NCBI RefSeq assembly: GCF_049195245.1
Contig: NZ_JBMIRR010000025.1
Coordinates: 248,001 to 312,000 of the forward strand
From: Arenimonas sp049195245
GTDB taxonomy: Bacteria > Pseudomonadota > Gammaproteobacteria > Xanthomonadales > Xanthomonadaceae
Reading direction: 5' to 3'
Length of the DNA: 64,000 bases
In this document: in pieces, positions 39,757 to 48,472 of the stretch
Layout of the letters: each line of letters opens with the position of its first letter
How positions within the stretch are numbered: position 1 is the stretch's first letter
The notes under the pieces: generated by a model
What the model saw: the letters and a program-made list of their open reading frames with translations, nothing else
The model's database searches: none
Told to the model about the DNA's origin: nothing
Made by a program: the position numbers and the translations under genes

Positions 39757-40424
39757 CACTGAACACCTCCGCTCAGCGCGGCCGGTGCCGCGGCAGCGGC
39801 GGCGGGATCAGGCGCCGGAGCCGGCACCTCGTCCTCGTCCAGGTAGCGATACGTCTTCACGGTGCCCTCCAGAACCAGGGTGCTGTCGCCCGGCCCGCGC
39901 GGCTTGAGCGAGATGTCGTGCATGGTCATGATCACCACGCGCGGCAGGGATGCAACGCCGCTGACGAAGGCGCCGAACTGGTGGTAGGTGCCAGCCATGC
40001 GCAGGGAGATGGGCTTCTCCGCGTAGAACTCGAGCATCGTCTCCGCACCCGGCTGGAACAGCTCGTTGTTGATGCCGCTGGCCAGGGCCGTCTGCGACAC
40101 GTCCACGATGAGGTCCGGCATTTCGTTCTTGCTGGGCAGCTGGCGCAGCATCTGCTGCAGCATCACTTCCATCTGGGCCAGCTGCTGCTTCAGCGGTTCC
40201 AGATTGGCCGCCCGGCCCTGCTTCTCCTGGAACTGTTCACGCAGGGTGACCTCGGTGGCCTCCTCGGCGGCCAGCGTCAGGCGCTGGTCACTTACGAACA
40301 GATACCAGGCCAGGCCGATGATGACGGCGCCCACGACCAGGCAGGCACCAATCTTGACCTGGAACGGCCACGCGCCGGAATTGTTGAAATCCAGGCTCCG
40401 GAGGTCGACTTTCTTGCTGCTCAT
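39756..40424 (-). CDS. pilO: type IV pilus assembly protein PilO
   Basis: A 222-residue bitopic inner-membrane protein that pairs with PilN. It has a cytoplasmic N-terminus, one TM helix (about 24-45, ACLVVGAVIIGLAWYLF), a coiled coil (about 50-100) and a ferredoxin-like periplasmic core (SLRMAGTYHQFGAFVSGVA). A Pro/Ala-rich tail of about 20 residues follows. Its start overlaps the pilN stop as ATGA and its stop meets the pilP start as TGATG, so the whole set is translated in a chain. Confidence 0.93.
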   Translation of the reverse strand: MSSKKVDLRSLDFNNSGAWPFQVKIGACLVVGAVIIGLAWYLFVSDQRLTLAAEEATEVTLREQFQEKQGRAANLEPLKQQLAQMEVMLQQMLRQLPSKNEMPDLIVDVSQTALASGINNELFQPGAETMLEFYAEKPISLRMAGTYHQFGAFVSGVASLPRVVIMTMHDISLKPRGPGDSTLVLEGTVKTYRYLDEDEVPAPAPDPAAAAAAPAALSGGVQ

Positions 40425-41035
40425 GGCGCACCTCCTGCGGCGGCCGGCGCGGCGGCGGCGGGCGCCTCGGCTGCGGCTGCTTCTGCTTCGGTTTCCGGGC
40501 TCTTGAGCGTGACCTTCAGGGAGAAGACGTTCGGCAGACCCTTGTCCTCGCCCTTGGCCTCGATGATGGTCAGGTCCGGATTGGACATCCAGCCCGAGGC
40601 CTCAAGGTTGCGCATGTACGAGCTGACGCGGGCGTTGGACTGGGCCAGGCCGTCAAGCGTGAGGGTCTGGCCGTTCTGCTTGATTGAATTCAGTCGCACG
40701 CCTTCAGGAATGGTGCGGACCAGCTCATCGAACAGGTGGACCATCTGGGACCGGCTCGCCTGCAGCTCCTCGATGACCTGCTTGCGGGCCAACAGGTTGG
40801 CCTTCTTCTTGTCCAGCTCGTCGATCTGCTTGATCTGCTCGTCAACCAGCGTGATCTGATCGGTGAGGTACTGGTTGCGCATCTGCTGGCCTTCGACCTG
40901 GCCGCTGTAATACATCACGATCAGGAAGCTGATCAGCAGCGCAGCACCGGACGCCAGGCCAAGCATGGCGAAGAATTCCTTCTGGCGCTGGTTGCGCCGC
41001 TCTGCGCGCCAGGGAAGTAGATTGATTCTGGCCAT
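40421..41035 (-). CDS. pilN: type IV pilus assembly protein PilN
   Basis: A 204-residue bitopic inner-membrane protein. The conserved cytoplasmic tail INLLPWRAERR binds PilM, and is followed by a TM helix (about 22-42), a coiled coil (about 50-100) and a ferredoxin-like domain. An Ala/Glu-rich low-complexity tail of about 25 residues ends the protein. It is linked by TGATG to pilM and by ATGA to pilO. Confidence 0.93.
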   Translation of the reverse strand: MARINLLPWRAERRNQRQKEFFAMLGLASGAALLISFLIVMYYSGQVEGQQMRNQYLTDQITLVDEQIKQIDELDKKKANLLARKQVIEELQASRSQMVHLFDELVRTIPEGVRLNSIKQNGQTLTLDGLAQSNARVSSYMRNLEASGWMSNPDLTIIEAKGEDKGLPNVFSLKVTLKSPETEAEAAAAEAPAAAAPAAAGGAP

Positions 41036-42093
41036 CAGTCGAAGCTCCTCAGGGCCAGGCCGCAGGCGATCATGAGCGCCGGGGCATCCTGCGCCAGGGC
41101 ATGGGCCTGGACACGGGGGCCGAGCGCCATGTTGGCGAGCGGGTTAGCGATGACGGTTGGTACGCCCAGCTGCTCTTCCACCAGGTTGGCGATGCCGGCG
41201 ATGGACGCGCAGCCGCCGGCCAGCACGACCTGGTCGACACGGTTGAAATCGCTGCCGGCATAGAAGAACTGCAGCAGTCGGCTGACCTGCTGGACCAGGG
41301 CTTCCTTGAACGGCTCGAGCACCTCGACCTCGTAGCTCTCGGGCAGGCCACCCTGGCGCTTGGCCAGTCCGGCTTCGTCGTAGCTCAGGCCATAGCGGCG
41401 CATGACTTCGTCGGTGAGCTGCTTGCCGCCGAAGACCTGCTCGCGGGTGTAGATGCTGCGCTGGCTGCGCAGCACGTTGAGCGTGGTCATGGTTGCGCCG
41501 ATGTCCACCAGGGCGACGATCGCGTCCTTGGGGACCGACAGCTGGTCGGCGACCAGCTTGAAGGCGTTTTCCATGGCGAAGGCTTCGACATCGATGACCT
41601 TGGCCACCAGGTTGCCCAGCTCCAGCGCCGACTGGCGCAGCTCGACGTTCTCGGTGCGGGACGCCGCCAGCATGACCTGGATCATCTCCGGGTTGCTGGG
41701 CACCGGGCCAAGAACCTCGAAGTCGATGCTGACTTCGTCGATCGGGTACGGGATGTAGTTCGAGGCCTCGAGCTGGACCTGGTCCTCGAGGGCGTCCTGG
41801 TCCAGGTCGCCCTGGATCGGGATGATCTTGGTGATCACCGACGAGCCCGAGACCGCGGCCGCGGCGTGCCGGGCCTTGGTGCCCGAGCGGGCCACGGCCC
41901 GCTTGATGGCCTCGCCGACGGCCTCGACCTCGACGATGTTCTTCTCGACCACGGCATTGGGAGGCAGCGGCTCAACCGCGTAGTGCTCCACGCGATATCG
42001 CCCGCCGGACTCGGTGAGCTGCAAAAGCTTGACGGCCGTGGAACTGATGTCCAGACCGACGAGCGGTGTCTTGGCATTTCCGAAAAGACCCAC
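41035..42093 (-). CDS. pilM: type IV pilus assembly ATPase-fold protein PilM
   Basis: A 352-residue cytoplasmic actin/FtsA-like protein that docks on the N-terminal tail of PilN and connects the pilus machine to its motor. The two nucleotide-binding halves are marked by LVGLDISSTAVKLLQL, IVALVDIGATMTTLNVL and DQVVLAGGCASIAGI. It is the first gene of pilMNOPQ, divergent from the PBP1A gene. An A/T-rich region with a perfect dyad lies 65-80 bases upstream of the start. Confidence 0.95.
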   Translation of the reverse strand: MGLFGNAKTPLVGLDISSTAVKLLQLTESGGRYRVEHYAVEPLPPNAVVEKNIVEVEAVGEAIKRAVARSGTKARHAAAAVSGSSVITKIIPIQGDLDQDALEDQVQLEASNYIPYPIDEVSIDFEVLGPVPSNPEMIQVMLAASRTENVELRQSALELGNLVAKVIDVEAFAMENAFKLVADQLSVPKDAIVALVDIGATMTTLNVLRSQRSIYTREQVFGGKQLTDEVMRRYGLSYDEAGLAKRQGGLPESYEVEVLEPFKEALVQQVSRLLQFFYAGSDFNRVDQVVLAGGCASIAGIANLVEEQLGVPTVIANPLANMALGPRVQAHALAQDAPALMIACGLALRSFD

Positions 42094-42157
42094 GGTTTCT
42101 CCCCTTCCGACGGGCGCTTACAGCAGATAGGTGCGCCGTTACATTAAATAACGAAAA

Positions 42158-42173
42158 ATTGCCAAATGGCAAT
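42158..42173. promoter_or_regulatory. dyad in the pilM-ponA divergent region
   Basis: ATTGCCA and TGGCAAT form a perfect inverted repeat with a 2-base centre, in an A/T-rich island within the 244-base gap 42094-42337. It overlaps possible -35 hexamers for pilM (TTGCCA and TTGGCA on the minus strand). It may be an operator or part of the promoter; no regulator is recognised for it. Confidence 0.4.
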
Positions 42174-42291
42174 GCCCCCCCTTTCGGGACGACTGGACCA
42201 CGTCGACCTGCCCCTCGCGCTCCCCTAACTAGACGCAATCAACCCCGGAATCCGGCCGCCCCCACGACATGTTCCGGGTCATGGCACGTTC

Positions 42292-42297
42292 TATACT
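42292..42297 (+). promoter_or_regulatory. possible -10 element of the PBP1A gene
   Basis: TATACT matches the -10 consensus at five of six bases and lies 40 bases before the ATG at 42338. No clear -35 is seen at the right spacing. Confidence 0.35.
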
Positions 42298-42337
42298 CCC
42301 TGCCCCATGTCGATGTAAACCTCGGGAGAGGCCCAGG

Positions 42338-44863
42338 ATGGCCCGTTTCGTTCGTTGGCTCCGCCGTTTGGCGCTGTTTTTCGTGGGCCTGGGCCTGCTT
42401 GGCGTGCTTGCCCTGGGCGTCATCTACTGGCTGATCGCCCCCCGCCTGCCCGACGTGCAGGAGCTGCGCAATGTCCAGCTGCAGGTGCCGCTGAGCATCT
42501 ACACCCGGGATGGCAAGCTGGTCGCACTGATCGGTGAGACGCGCCGGTTCCCGGTCAAGATCGGCGACGTGCCCGAGCACGTCAAGCACGCCTTCATCGC
42601 CATCGAGGACGCCCGTTTCTACGAGCACCCCGGCGTGGACTGGCGCGGCATCAGCCGTGCCGTGTGGCTGCTGGCCACCACCGACGACCGCCGCGTGGCG
42701 GGCGGCAGCACCATCACCCAGCAGGTGGCCAAGCAGTTCTTCCTGAGCTCGGAATACTCGTACACCCGCAAGATGACCGAGATTTTCCTCGCGCTGAAGA
42801 TGGAGCGCGAGCTCAGCAAGGACGAGATCTTCGAGCTCTACCTCAACAAGAGTTTCTTCGGAAACCGCGCCTACGGCGTCGCCGCCGCCGCCGATTATTA
42901 CTACGGCAAGACGCTGGACCAGCTGACCCTGAGCGAGGCCGCGACGCTGGCCTCGATCCCGAAGTTCCCGTCCAGCGGCAACCCCATCATCAACCCCGAG
43001 CGCGCGCTGATCCGCCGCAATTACGTGCTGCTGCGCATGCGCGAGGAAAACCTGATCACAGTGGCTCAGGAACTGGCCGCGCAGGCCGAGCCGATCAACG
43101 CCAGCCCGCACGAGCCCAAGGTCGAGGTCGAGGCGCCGTACGTGGCGGAAATGGTGCGCGCGGAGATGGAGCAGCGCTACGGGGCCGAGGCCACCAGCAG
43201 CGGCCTGAAGGTCTACACCACGCTCGACAGCGTGCACCAGGCGGCCGCCGCGCAGGCCGTGCAGGCCGGCCTGCTCGAGTACGATCGCCGCCACGGCTGG
43301 CGCGGCGCGGAGGCGCAGCTGGACGTGGCCGCCGACGAGGACGACGCGGCGCTGCGCAAGCGGCTGCGCGCCTACCCGTCGCTGGGCGGCCTGGCCGCCG
43401 GCATCGTGTCCGGTTTCGAAGGCGGCAGCGCCCGCCTGGTCACCGCTGCCGGCGAGCCGGTCCTGCTCGACGCCAAGGCGACCAAGTGGACCGGCAAGAC
43501 GCCCCAGGTGCTGCTCAAGCGCGGCGACGTGGTCCGCTACACCTTTGTTCCGGTGCCGGTGCCGGCCAAGCCCAAGCCTGCCGCCGGCGCCGCGGCCGCC
43601 GAGAGCACGGCACCGCCGCCCGAACCGAAGTTCGAGCTGATGATCGCGCAGATACCGCAAGCGCAATCGGCCCTGGTGTCGCTGCAGCCGGAGGACGGCG
43701 CGATCCGCGCGCTCGTCGGTGGCTTCAGCTTCGGCCTCAACAAGTTCAACCGCGCCACCCAGGCCCAGCGGCTGCCGGGCTCGAGCTTCAAGCCCTTCGT
43801 CTACGCGGCGGCGTTCGAGCGCGGCTTCTCGCCGGCCAGCATCGTGCTTGATGCGCCGGTGGTGTTCCGCGACCGCGCCGGCAACGTCTGGCGCCCGCAG
43901 AACGACGCCGGCAACTTCGCCGGTCCGATGCGCCTGCGCGAAGCCATGGTGCAGTCGCGCAATCTGGTGTCGGTGCGCCTGCTCGACGCGATCGGCGTGG
44001 ACTTCGCCAGCCGCTACATCACCCAGTTCGGCTTCAGCCAGCAGAGCCTGCCGCCGAACCTGTCGATGTCGCTGGGCACGTCCTCGCTCACACCGCTGTC
44101 CATCGCCCGCGGCTATGCGGTGTTCGCCAACGGCGGCTTCCGGGTCGACCCCTGGTTCGTGGACAAGGTGCTCGACCGCAACGGCGTGGTGCTGTCGCAG
44201 GCCGCGCCGCCGCGCGCCTGCCGTGGCTGCCCGGGCCGGCTGGCTGGGGAGCAGCGTGCCACCACCGTGGTGGACGGCTTCGACTTCAGCCCCGAGGCAG
44301 CCACCCCGCCGCCGGAAGCCGCCCCGCCACCGCCGACCCCGACCACCGACGTGCCCGAGGGGGAACTGGTGCTGGCGCCGCGCGCAATCGACGAACGCAC
44401 CGCTTTCCTGGTGGTGTCGCTGATGAAGGACGTGGTCAAGCGCGGCACCGCCACCGCGGCCAAAGTGCTGGAACGCAACGACATCGGCGGCAAGACCGGC
44501 TCCACCAACGACCACCGCGACGCCTGGTTCTCGGGCCTGGGCGGCGACCTGGTGACCACAGTCTGGGTTGGCAAGGACGACTTCAACACCCTGGGCCGCG
44601 GCGAGTACGGCGGCCGTGCGGCGCTGCCGATCTGGATCAGCTTCATGCGCACGGCGCTCAAGGACATCCCGGACGTCGAACCGGTGGTGCCGGCCGGCAT
44701 CGTCACGGCGTCCATCAGCCCGGCCACGGGCCGCCTGGTGCCCGAGGGCAGCCCCGGCTCGATCCAGGAGTACTTCAAGAGCGAGGACTACGACCGCATC
44801 ACCAGCAGCGGCTTCGACCTGGATCCGGAGCTGAGCAACGAAGAGGCCTTCGACATCTTCTGA
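42338..44863 (+). CDS. mrcA: class A penicillin-binding protein 1A
   Basis: An 841-residue bifunctional peptidoglycan synthase. One N-terminal TM helix (about 12-35) anchors a glycosyltransferase domain (about 55-230) with the catalytic Glu in AIEDARFYEHPGVDWRGI and GGSTITQQVAKQFF. An OB-like/linker region follows, then the transpeptidase domain with S482-x-x-K485 (GSSFKPFVYAA), SRN (QSRNLVSVRL) and K719-T-G (GGKTGSTNDH). A Pro-rich insert lies near residues 650-670. The ATG at 42338 was chosen for its position before the basic MARFVRWLRR tail. Divergence from pilMNOPQ is the common arrangement in gammaproteobacteria. Confidence 0.96.
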   Translation: MARFVRWLRRLALFFVGLGLLGVLALGVIYWLIAPRLPDVQELRNVQLQVPLSIYTRDGKLVALIGETRRFPVKIGDVPEHVKHAFIAIEDARFYEHPGVDWRGISRAVWLLATTDDRRVAGGSTITQQVAKQFFLSSEYSYTRKMTEIFLALKMERELSKDEIFELYLNKSFFGNRAYGVAAAADYYYGKTLDQLTLSEAATLASIPKFPSSGNPIINPERALIRRNYVLLRMREENLITVAQELAAQAEPINASPHEPKVEVEAPYVAEMVRAEMEQRYGAEATSSGLKVYTTLDSVHQAAAAQAVQAGLLEYDRRHGWRGAEAQLDVAADEDDAALRKRLRAYPSLGGLAAGIVSGFEGGSARLVTAAGEPVLLDAKATKWTGKTPQVLLKRGDVVRYTFVPVPVPAKPKPAAGAAAAESTAPPPEPKFELMIAQIPQAQSALVSLQPEDGAIRALVGGFSFGLNKFNRATQAQRLPGSSFKPFVYAAAFERGFSPASIVLDAPVVFRDRAGNVWRPQNDAGNFAGPMRLREAMVQSRNLVSVRLLDAIGVDFASRYITQFGFSQQSLPPNLSMSLGTSSLTPLSIARGYAVFANGGFRVDPWFVDKVLDRNGVVLSQAAPPRACRGCPGRLAGEQRATTVVDGFDFSPEAATPPPEAAPPPPTPTTDVPEGELVLAPRAIDERTAFLVVSLMKDVVKRGTATAAKVLERNDIGGKTGSTNDHRDAWFSGLGGDLVTTVWVGKDDFNTLGRGEYGGRAALPIWISFMRTALKDIPDVEPVVPAGIVTASISPATGRLVPEGSPGSIQEYFKSEDYDRITSSGFDLDPELSNEEAFDIF

Positions 44864-44877
44864 GCCGGGAGCAGGCC

Positions 44878-45504
44878 ATGGCGGCGCGACAACACGATGC
44901 CGGCCGCCTGCGGCGCCAGGTGGCCCAGGAAGCCGCGAAGCTGATGGCCGAGGGCCTGGCCGATGTGGCCCAGGCGCGGCGCAAGGCCGCGGCCCGCCTG
45001 GGCGTTCGGGACGAGGCCTGCCTGCCCGGCGGCGACGAGATCCGGGCGGCGCTGCAGGAACGCCAGCGCCTGTTCCAGCCCGCGGCCGCCGACGGGGGCG
45101 CGTTGCGCCGCCAGCGCCAGGCCGCGCGCGAGGCCATGGCCTTCTTTTCCACGTACTCGCCGTGCCTGGTGGGGCCGGTGCTGGACGGCAGCGCGGGGCG
45201 CGCCACGCCCGTGACGCTGCACCTGCATGCCGACGAGTCCGAACCGCTCGTGCACCTGCTCAGCGACCAGCGTATCCCCGCCACGCAGCGCACGAGGCGG
45301 GTCTGGGTGGACCGCAGCGAAGCGCGTGATTGCCCAGCCTGGGAGTTCGAGGCCGACGGCGTCGGATTTGAGCTGGTGCTCCTGCCGGCCGCCTCGCGTC
45401 GCCAGGGCCCTTGGGACCCGATGGACGACCGTCCCCTGCCCCGCGCCAACGCGGCGGGCGTGGCGGCGCTCCTGGAAGGCGGCAGCGCAACGCCGGTGGC
45501 CTGA
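44878..45504 (+). CDS. conserved-looking protein of unknown function
   Basis: A 208-residue protein, soluble and Ala/Arg-rich. The first ~75 residues look helical and basic (RRQVAQEAAKLMAEGLADVAQ), and the rest is mixed alpha/beta with VTLHLHADESEPLVHLL. No catalytic motif is recognised. It starts 14 bases after the PBP1A stop with a GGGAGCAGG ribosome site and is probably co-transcribed with it. A strong GC hairpin follows. It is likely real from codon use and context, but no function can be assigned. Confidence 0.7.
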   Translation: MAARQHDAGRLRRQVAQEAAKLMAEGLADVAQARRKAAARLGVRDEACLPGGDEIRAALQERQRLFQPAAADGGALRRQRQAAREAMAFFSTYSPCLVGPVLDGSAGRATPVTLHLHADESEPLVHLLSDQRIPATQRTRRVWVDRSEARDCPAWEFEADGVGFELVLLPAASRRQGPWDPMDDRPLPRANAAGVAALLEGGSATPVA

Positions 45505-45517
45505 CCCCGCAAACGAC

Positions 45518-45540
45518 GACGCCCCGCAGGGCGGGGCGTC
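45518..45540. terminator. hairpin between convergent genes
   Basis: GACGCCCCGC (45518-45527) and GCGGGGCGTC (45531-45540) form a 10-bp stem with a 3-base loop, between the plus-strand unknown gene and the gltA stop at 45564. T-rich tails are weak on both strands. Confidence 0.55.
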
Positions 45541-45563
45541 ATGGCTTGCGGGCAGGGTGTGAA

Positions 45564-46853
45564 TCAGCGGCGGTCGAGCGCCACGTAATCGCGGTTGGCG
45601 GCGCCGGTATAGATCTGGCGCGGACGGCCGATCTTGGCTTCCGGATCGGTCTGCTGCTCGAGCCAGTGCGACACCCAGCCGGCCGTGCGGGCGATGGCGA
45701 ACATCACCGTGAACATTTCGGTCGGGATGCCCAATGCCTTGTAGATGATGCCCGAGTAGAAATCGACGTTCGGGTAAAGCTTGCGCTGCACGAAGTACTC
45801 GTCCTTCAGCGCCGCTTCCTCCAGCTTCATCGCGACCTCAAGCATGGGGTCGTTCACGCCCAGCTCGTTGAGCACCTGGTGGCACATCTCGCGGATGATG
45901 GTCGCGCGCGGGTCGAAGTTCTTGTACACACGGTGGCCGAAGCCCATCAGGCGGAAGCCCGAGTTCTTGTCCTTGGCACGCTCGACCGCCTTGCCCACGT
46001 CTTCCGGGCGGCCGATCTCGGCGAGCATCTTGAGCACCGCCTCGTTGGCGCCGCCGTGCGCGGGCCCCCAGAGCGCCGCCACGCCGGCGGCGACGCACGC
46101 ATAGGGGTTGGCGCCGGTGGAACCGACCAGGCGGACGGTGGACGTGGACGCGTTCTGCTCGTGGTCGGCGTGCAGGATGAACAGCAGGTCCAGCGCCCGC
46201 GCGGCGACCGGCTTGAGCATCAGCGGCTCGCTGGGCACCTCGAACATCATGTGCAGGAAGCGCTCGACGTATTCGAGGTTGTTGCGCGGGTAGCGCACCG
46301 GCCAGCCGATCGAATAGCGGTAGCAGGCCGCCGCGATGGTGGGCACCTTGGCCAGCAGGCGGATGGCCGCCAGGCGGCGCTGCTCGGGGTCTTCCAGGTC
46401 CAGGTCGCTGTGGTAGAACGCCGCCAGCGAGCCGACCATGCCGCACAGCATCGCCATCGGGTGCGCATCGTGGCGGAAGCCGCCCAGGAAGCCCTTGAAG
46501 GCCTCATGCATCATCGTGTGGTGGGTGACTTCGTGCTCGAACGAATTGAACTGGTCCTTGTTGGGCAGTTCACCGTTCATCAGCAGGTAGCTGACTTCCA
46601 GGAAGTTGGAGTGCTTGGCCAGCTGTTCGATCGGATAGCCGCGGTAAAGCAGTACGCCCTCGTCGCCGTCGATGTAGGTTACGGCGCTGCGGCAGCTGGC
46701 GGTGGCCACGAAGCCCGGGTCGTAGGTGAAAAGGCCGGTTTCCTTGGGCAGCTTGCCGATGTCCACGCAGGGCGCGCCGAGCGTGCCGGTGTGGATCGGA
46801 AGCTCGACGGTCTTGCCGGCGGCGTTGAGCACGACGCTCTTGTTGTCGGACAC
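45564..46853 (-). CDS. gltA: citrate synthase, type II
   Basis: A 429-residue TCA-cycle enzyme condensing acetyl-CoA and oxaloacetate. It is the hexameric, NADH-regulated type found in Gram-negative bacteria, judged by length and N-terminal domain. The catalytic residues lie in FILHADHEQNASTSTVR (His), MGFGHRVYKNFDPR (His) and NVDFYSGIIY (Asp). No ATG precedes the conserved N-terminus; a GTG at 46853 with GGAG five to nine bases upstream is the start. It stands alone between a hairpin and the 237-base gap upstream. Confidence 0.96.
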   Translation of the reverse strand: MSDNKSVVLNAAGKTVELPIHTGTLGAPCVDIGKLPKETGLFTYDPGFVATASCRSAVTYIDGDEGVLLYRGYPIEQLAKHSNFLEVSYLLMNGELPNKDQFNSFEHEVTHHTMMHEAFKGFLGGFRHDAHPMAMLCGMVGSLAAFYHSDLDLEDPEQRRLAAIRLLAKVPTIAAACYRYSIGWPVRYPRNNLEYVERFLHMMFEVPSEPLMLKPVAARALDLLFILHADHEQNASTSTVRLVGSTGANPYACVAAGVAALWGPAHGGANEAVLKMLAEIGRPEDVGKAVERAKDKNSGFRLMGFGHRVYKNFDPRATIIREMCHQVLNELGVNDPMLEVAMKLEEAALKDEYFVQRKLYPNVDFYSGIIYKALGIPTEMFTVMFAIARTAGWVSHWLEQQTDPEAKIGRPRQIYTGAANRDYVALDRR

Positions 46854-47034
46854 GGGCTGACTCCTTTCAGGGATGGCGCGACCCGCATCCACGAAGGCTC
46901 TGGCGCGGCGATCGCTACAAAATGGAAGGCGCCGCCGGGGCGGGCACCATTCGCCGAAGTATCTCACAGGCCCTGCGGGCAAGTCAGTGACGGTGCCATG
47001 AACCTTGGTCGGGGGTGTGCCCCGGAAATGCAAA

Positions 47035-47054
47035 CGGCCACCCGGAGGTGGCCG
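47035..47054 (-). terminator. hairpin after rpmE2
   Basis: CGGCCACC (47035-47042) and GGTGGCCG (47047-47054) form an 8-bp stem with a CGGA loop. On the minus strand it is followed by a modest T-containing tail (TTTGCATTT). It lies 37 bases past the rpmE2 stop. Confidence 0.5.
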
Positions 47055-47090
47055 CTGCAGTCGCCGCCCGGGAGGCCCGGGTGCGGGGGA

Positions 47091-47333
47091 TTACTTGGCG
47101 TAGCGCTTGCGGAAGCGGTCGACGCGGCCGCCGGTGTCCATGACCTTCTGCTTGCCCGTGTAGAACGGGTGCGAAGCCGAGGTAATGTCGACCTTGATCA
47201 GGGCGTATTCGTTGCCGTCGGTCCACTTGATCGTCTCCTTGCTGGAGAGGGTCGAGCGGGTGAGGAACGCGAAGTCGGAGGACAGGTCCTGGAAGACGAC
47301 TTCTTTGTAATTGGGATGGATGTCGGCCTTCAT
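47091..47333 (-). CDS. rpmE2: 50S ribosomal protein L31 type B
   Basis: An 80-residue ribosomal protein. The start MKADIHPNYKEVVFQD, the insertion NEYALIKVDITSASHPFYTG and the C-terminal GRVDRFRKRYAK are those of type B L31. It contains no cysteine at all, so it is the zinc-free paralogue that can replace the zinc-binding L31 when zinc is scarce. No zinc-containing L31 gene is in this window. The gene is monocistronic, with its own hairpin. Confidence 0.95.
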   Translation of the reverse strand: MKADIHPNYKEVVFQDLSSDFAFLTRSTLSSKETIKWTDGNEYALIKVDITSASHPFYTGKQKVMDTGGRVDRFRKRYAK

Positions 47334-47420
47334 GGCTGGTGCTCCGCCGGGTTATCGTGGGAAAAGACCGTCATTATAGGCAGCCGCGGCGCCCCGCCGC
47401 AAGCCGGGGTCGGGTCGCGT

Positions 47421-48353
47421 TCAGGCGCCCAGGGCCGCCCGGACCTGGGCCTCGAACCGGGCCTGGTCGTAGTCCATGACGATCCGCGCGTTGTCCGGCC
47501 GGCCCGAGCGGCGCAGCCAGTCCACCACGGTCGCGCCCCGGCTCAGGCGCCCTTCCAGCTCCACCGCCAGCGGCCGGTGCTCGGCCCGGCGCACGCCCTC
47601 GGGCTGCAGCGCGGCCGCCATCGCCAGGGCATCGGCGCTGTGCCAGTGGTCCCCGCGCTTGCCCTCCGACCAGCGCCGGGTGTGGGCCGAGATTGCCCCG
47701 TAGAACTCGGCCCGGGCGTCACCGCGGGCCAGCCAGGCCTCGAAATCCCGGTGCAGGAAGCCGTGGCGCACCACCGCCTCCCAGTCCACCAGCTCGAACT
47801 GCGGGAAGGCCCGGAACACCACCTCGGCCGCTTCGGGATCGAAGGCGATGTTGAATTCCGCCGGCACCGAGGTGTTGCCCTGCCCCGTCACCGCGCCGCC
47901 CATGACCACCAGCCTCCCGATGCGTGAAGGAAGGTCGGGGTCGAGCCGCAGCGCCAGGGCCAGGTTGGTCAGCGGCCCCAGCATCACCAGCAGCAAGCGG
48001 CCGGCATGCGCCTTTGCCAGGCGAACGATCGCCAGCGCTGCGTGCTCCGGATCGGCCTGGCGCGCACTGGGGACGTAGCCGGTGTCGCCGAAGCCGTCCT
48101 GGCCATGCACGTAGGCCGCGTCGGCCGCGGGGTGCACCAGCGGCACCGGGCAACCGGCATGCACCGGCACGTCCACGCCCGCGACATCGCACAGCTTCAG
48201 CGCATTGGCCACGGTGTGGCCCAGGCCCACGTTGCCGGCCGCGATGGTCAGTGCCAGCAGCTCGTGGCGGGGATCGCCGAAGGCCATCAGCAGGGCCAGG
48301 GCGTCGTCCACGCCGGGGTCGGTGTCGATCAACAGCGGGATGCGTGCGCTCAT
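47421..48353 (-). CDS. nucleoside hydrolase (inosine/uridine-preferring type)
   Basis: A 310-residue calcium-dependent enzyme that splits ribonucleosides into base and ribose. The signature LLIDTDPGVDDALALLM binds Ca2+ and the ribose, and MGGAVTGQGNTSVPAEFNI and the C-terminal NARIVMDYD are also typical. The base preference (pyrimidine, purine or broad) cannot be read from sequence. The ATG at 48353 gives the standard N-terminus; the open frame upstream is not conserved-looking. It lies 119 bases downstream of recG on the same strand. Confidence 0.92.
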   Translation of the reverse strand: MSARIPLLIDTDPGVDDALALLMAFGDPRHELLALTIAAGNVGLGHTVANALKLCDVAGVDVPVHAGCPVPLVHPAADAAYVHGQDGFGDTGYVPSARQADPEHAALAIVRLAKAHAGRLLLVMLGPLTNLALALRLDPDLPSRIGRLVVMGGAVTGQGNTSVPAEFNIAFDPEAAEVVFRAFPQFELVDWEAVVRHGFLHRDFEAWLARGDARAEFYGAISAHTRRWSEGKRGDHWHSADALAMAAALQPEGVRRAEHRPLAVELEGRLSRGATVVDWLRRSGRPDNARIVMDYDQARFEAQVRAALGA

Positions 48354-48472
48354 CGCGGGGCCGGTCCAGGCAAATCGGGCGGACAGAGTACCCGCTCGGC
48401 CACCGCGGCGTGCAGGGCGCAGGCGGGCGGAAATCCGGCGCGGTGGGGCGCCTCGCGCTTCGCGCCGAAGCT

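Noticed and set aside
45411..47927. An 838-codon plus-strand open frame
   Set aside because: It is antisense to gltA, rpmE2 and part of the nucleoside hydrolase gene, all of which have clear family motifs; the translation is low complexity.
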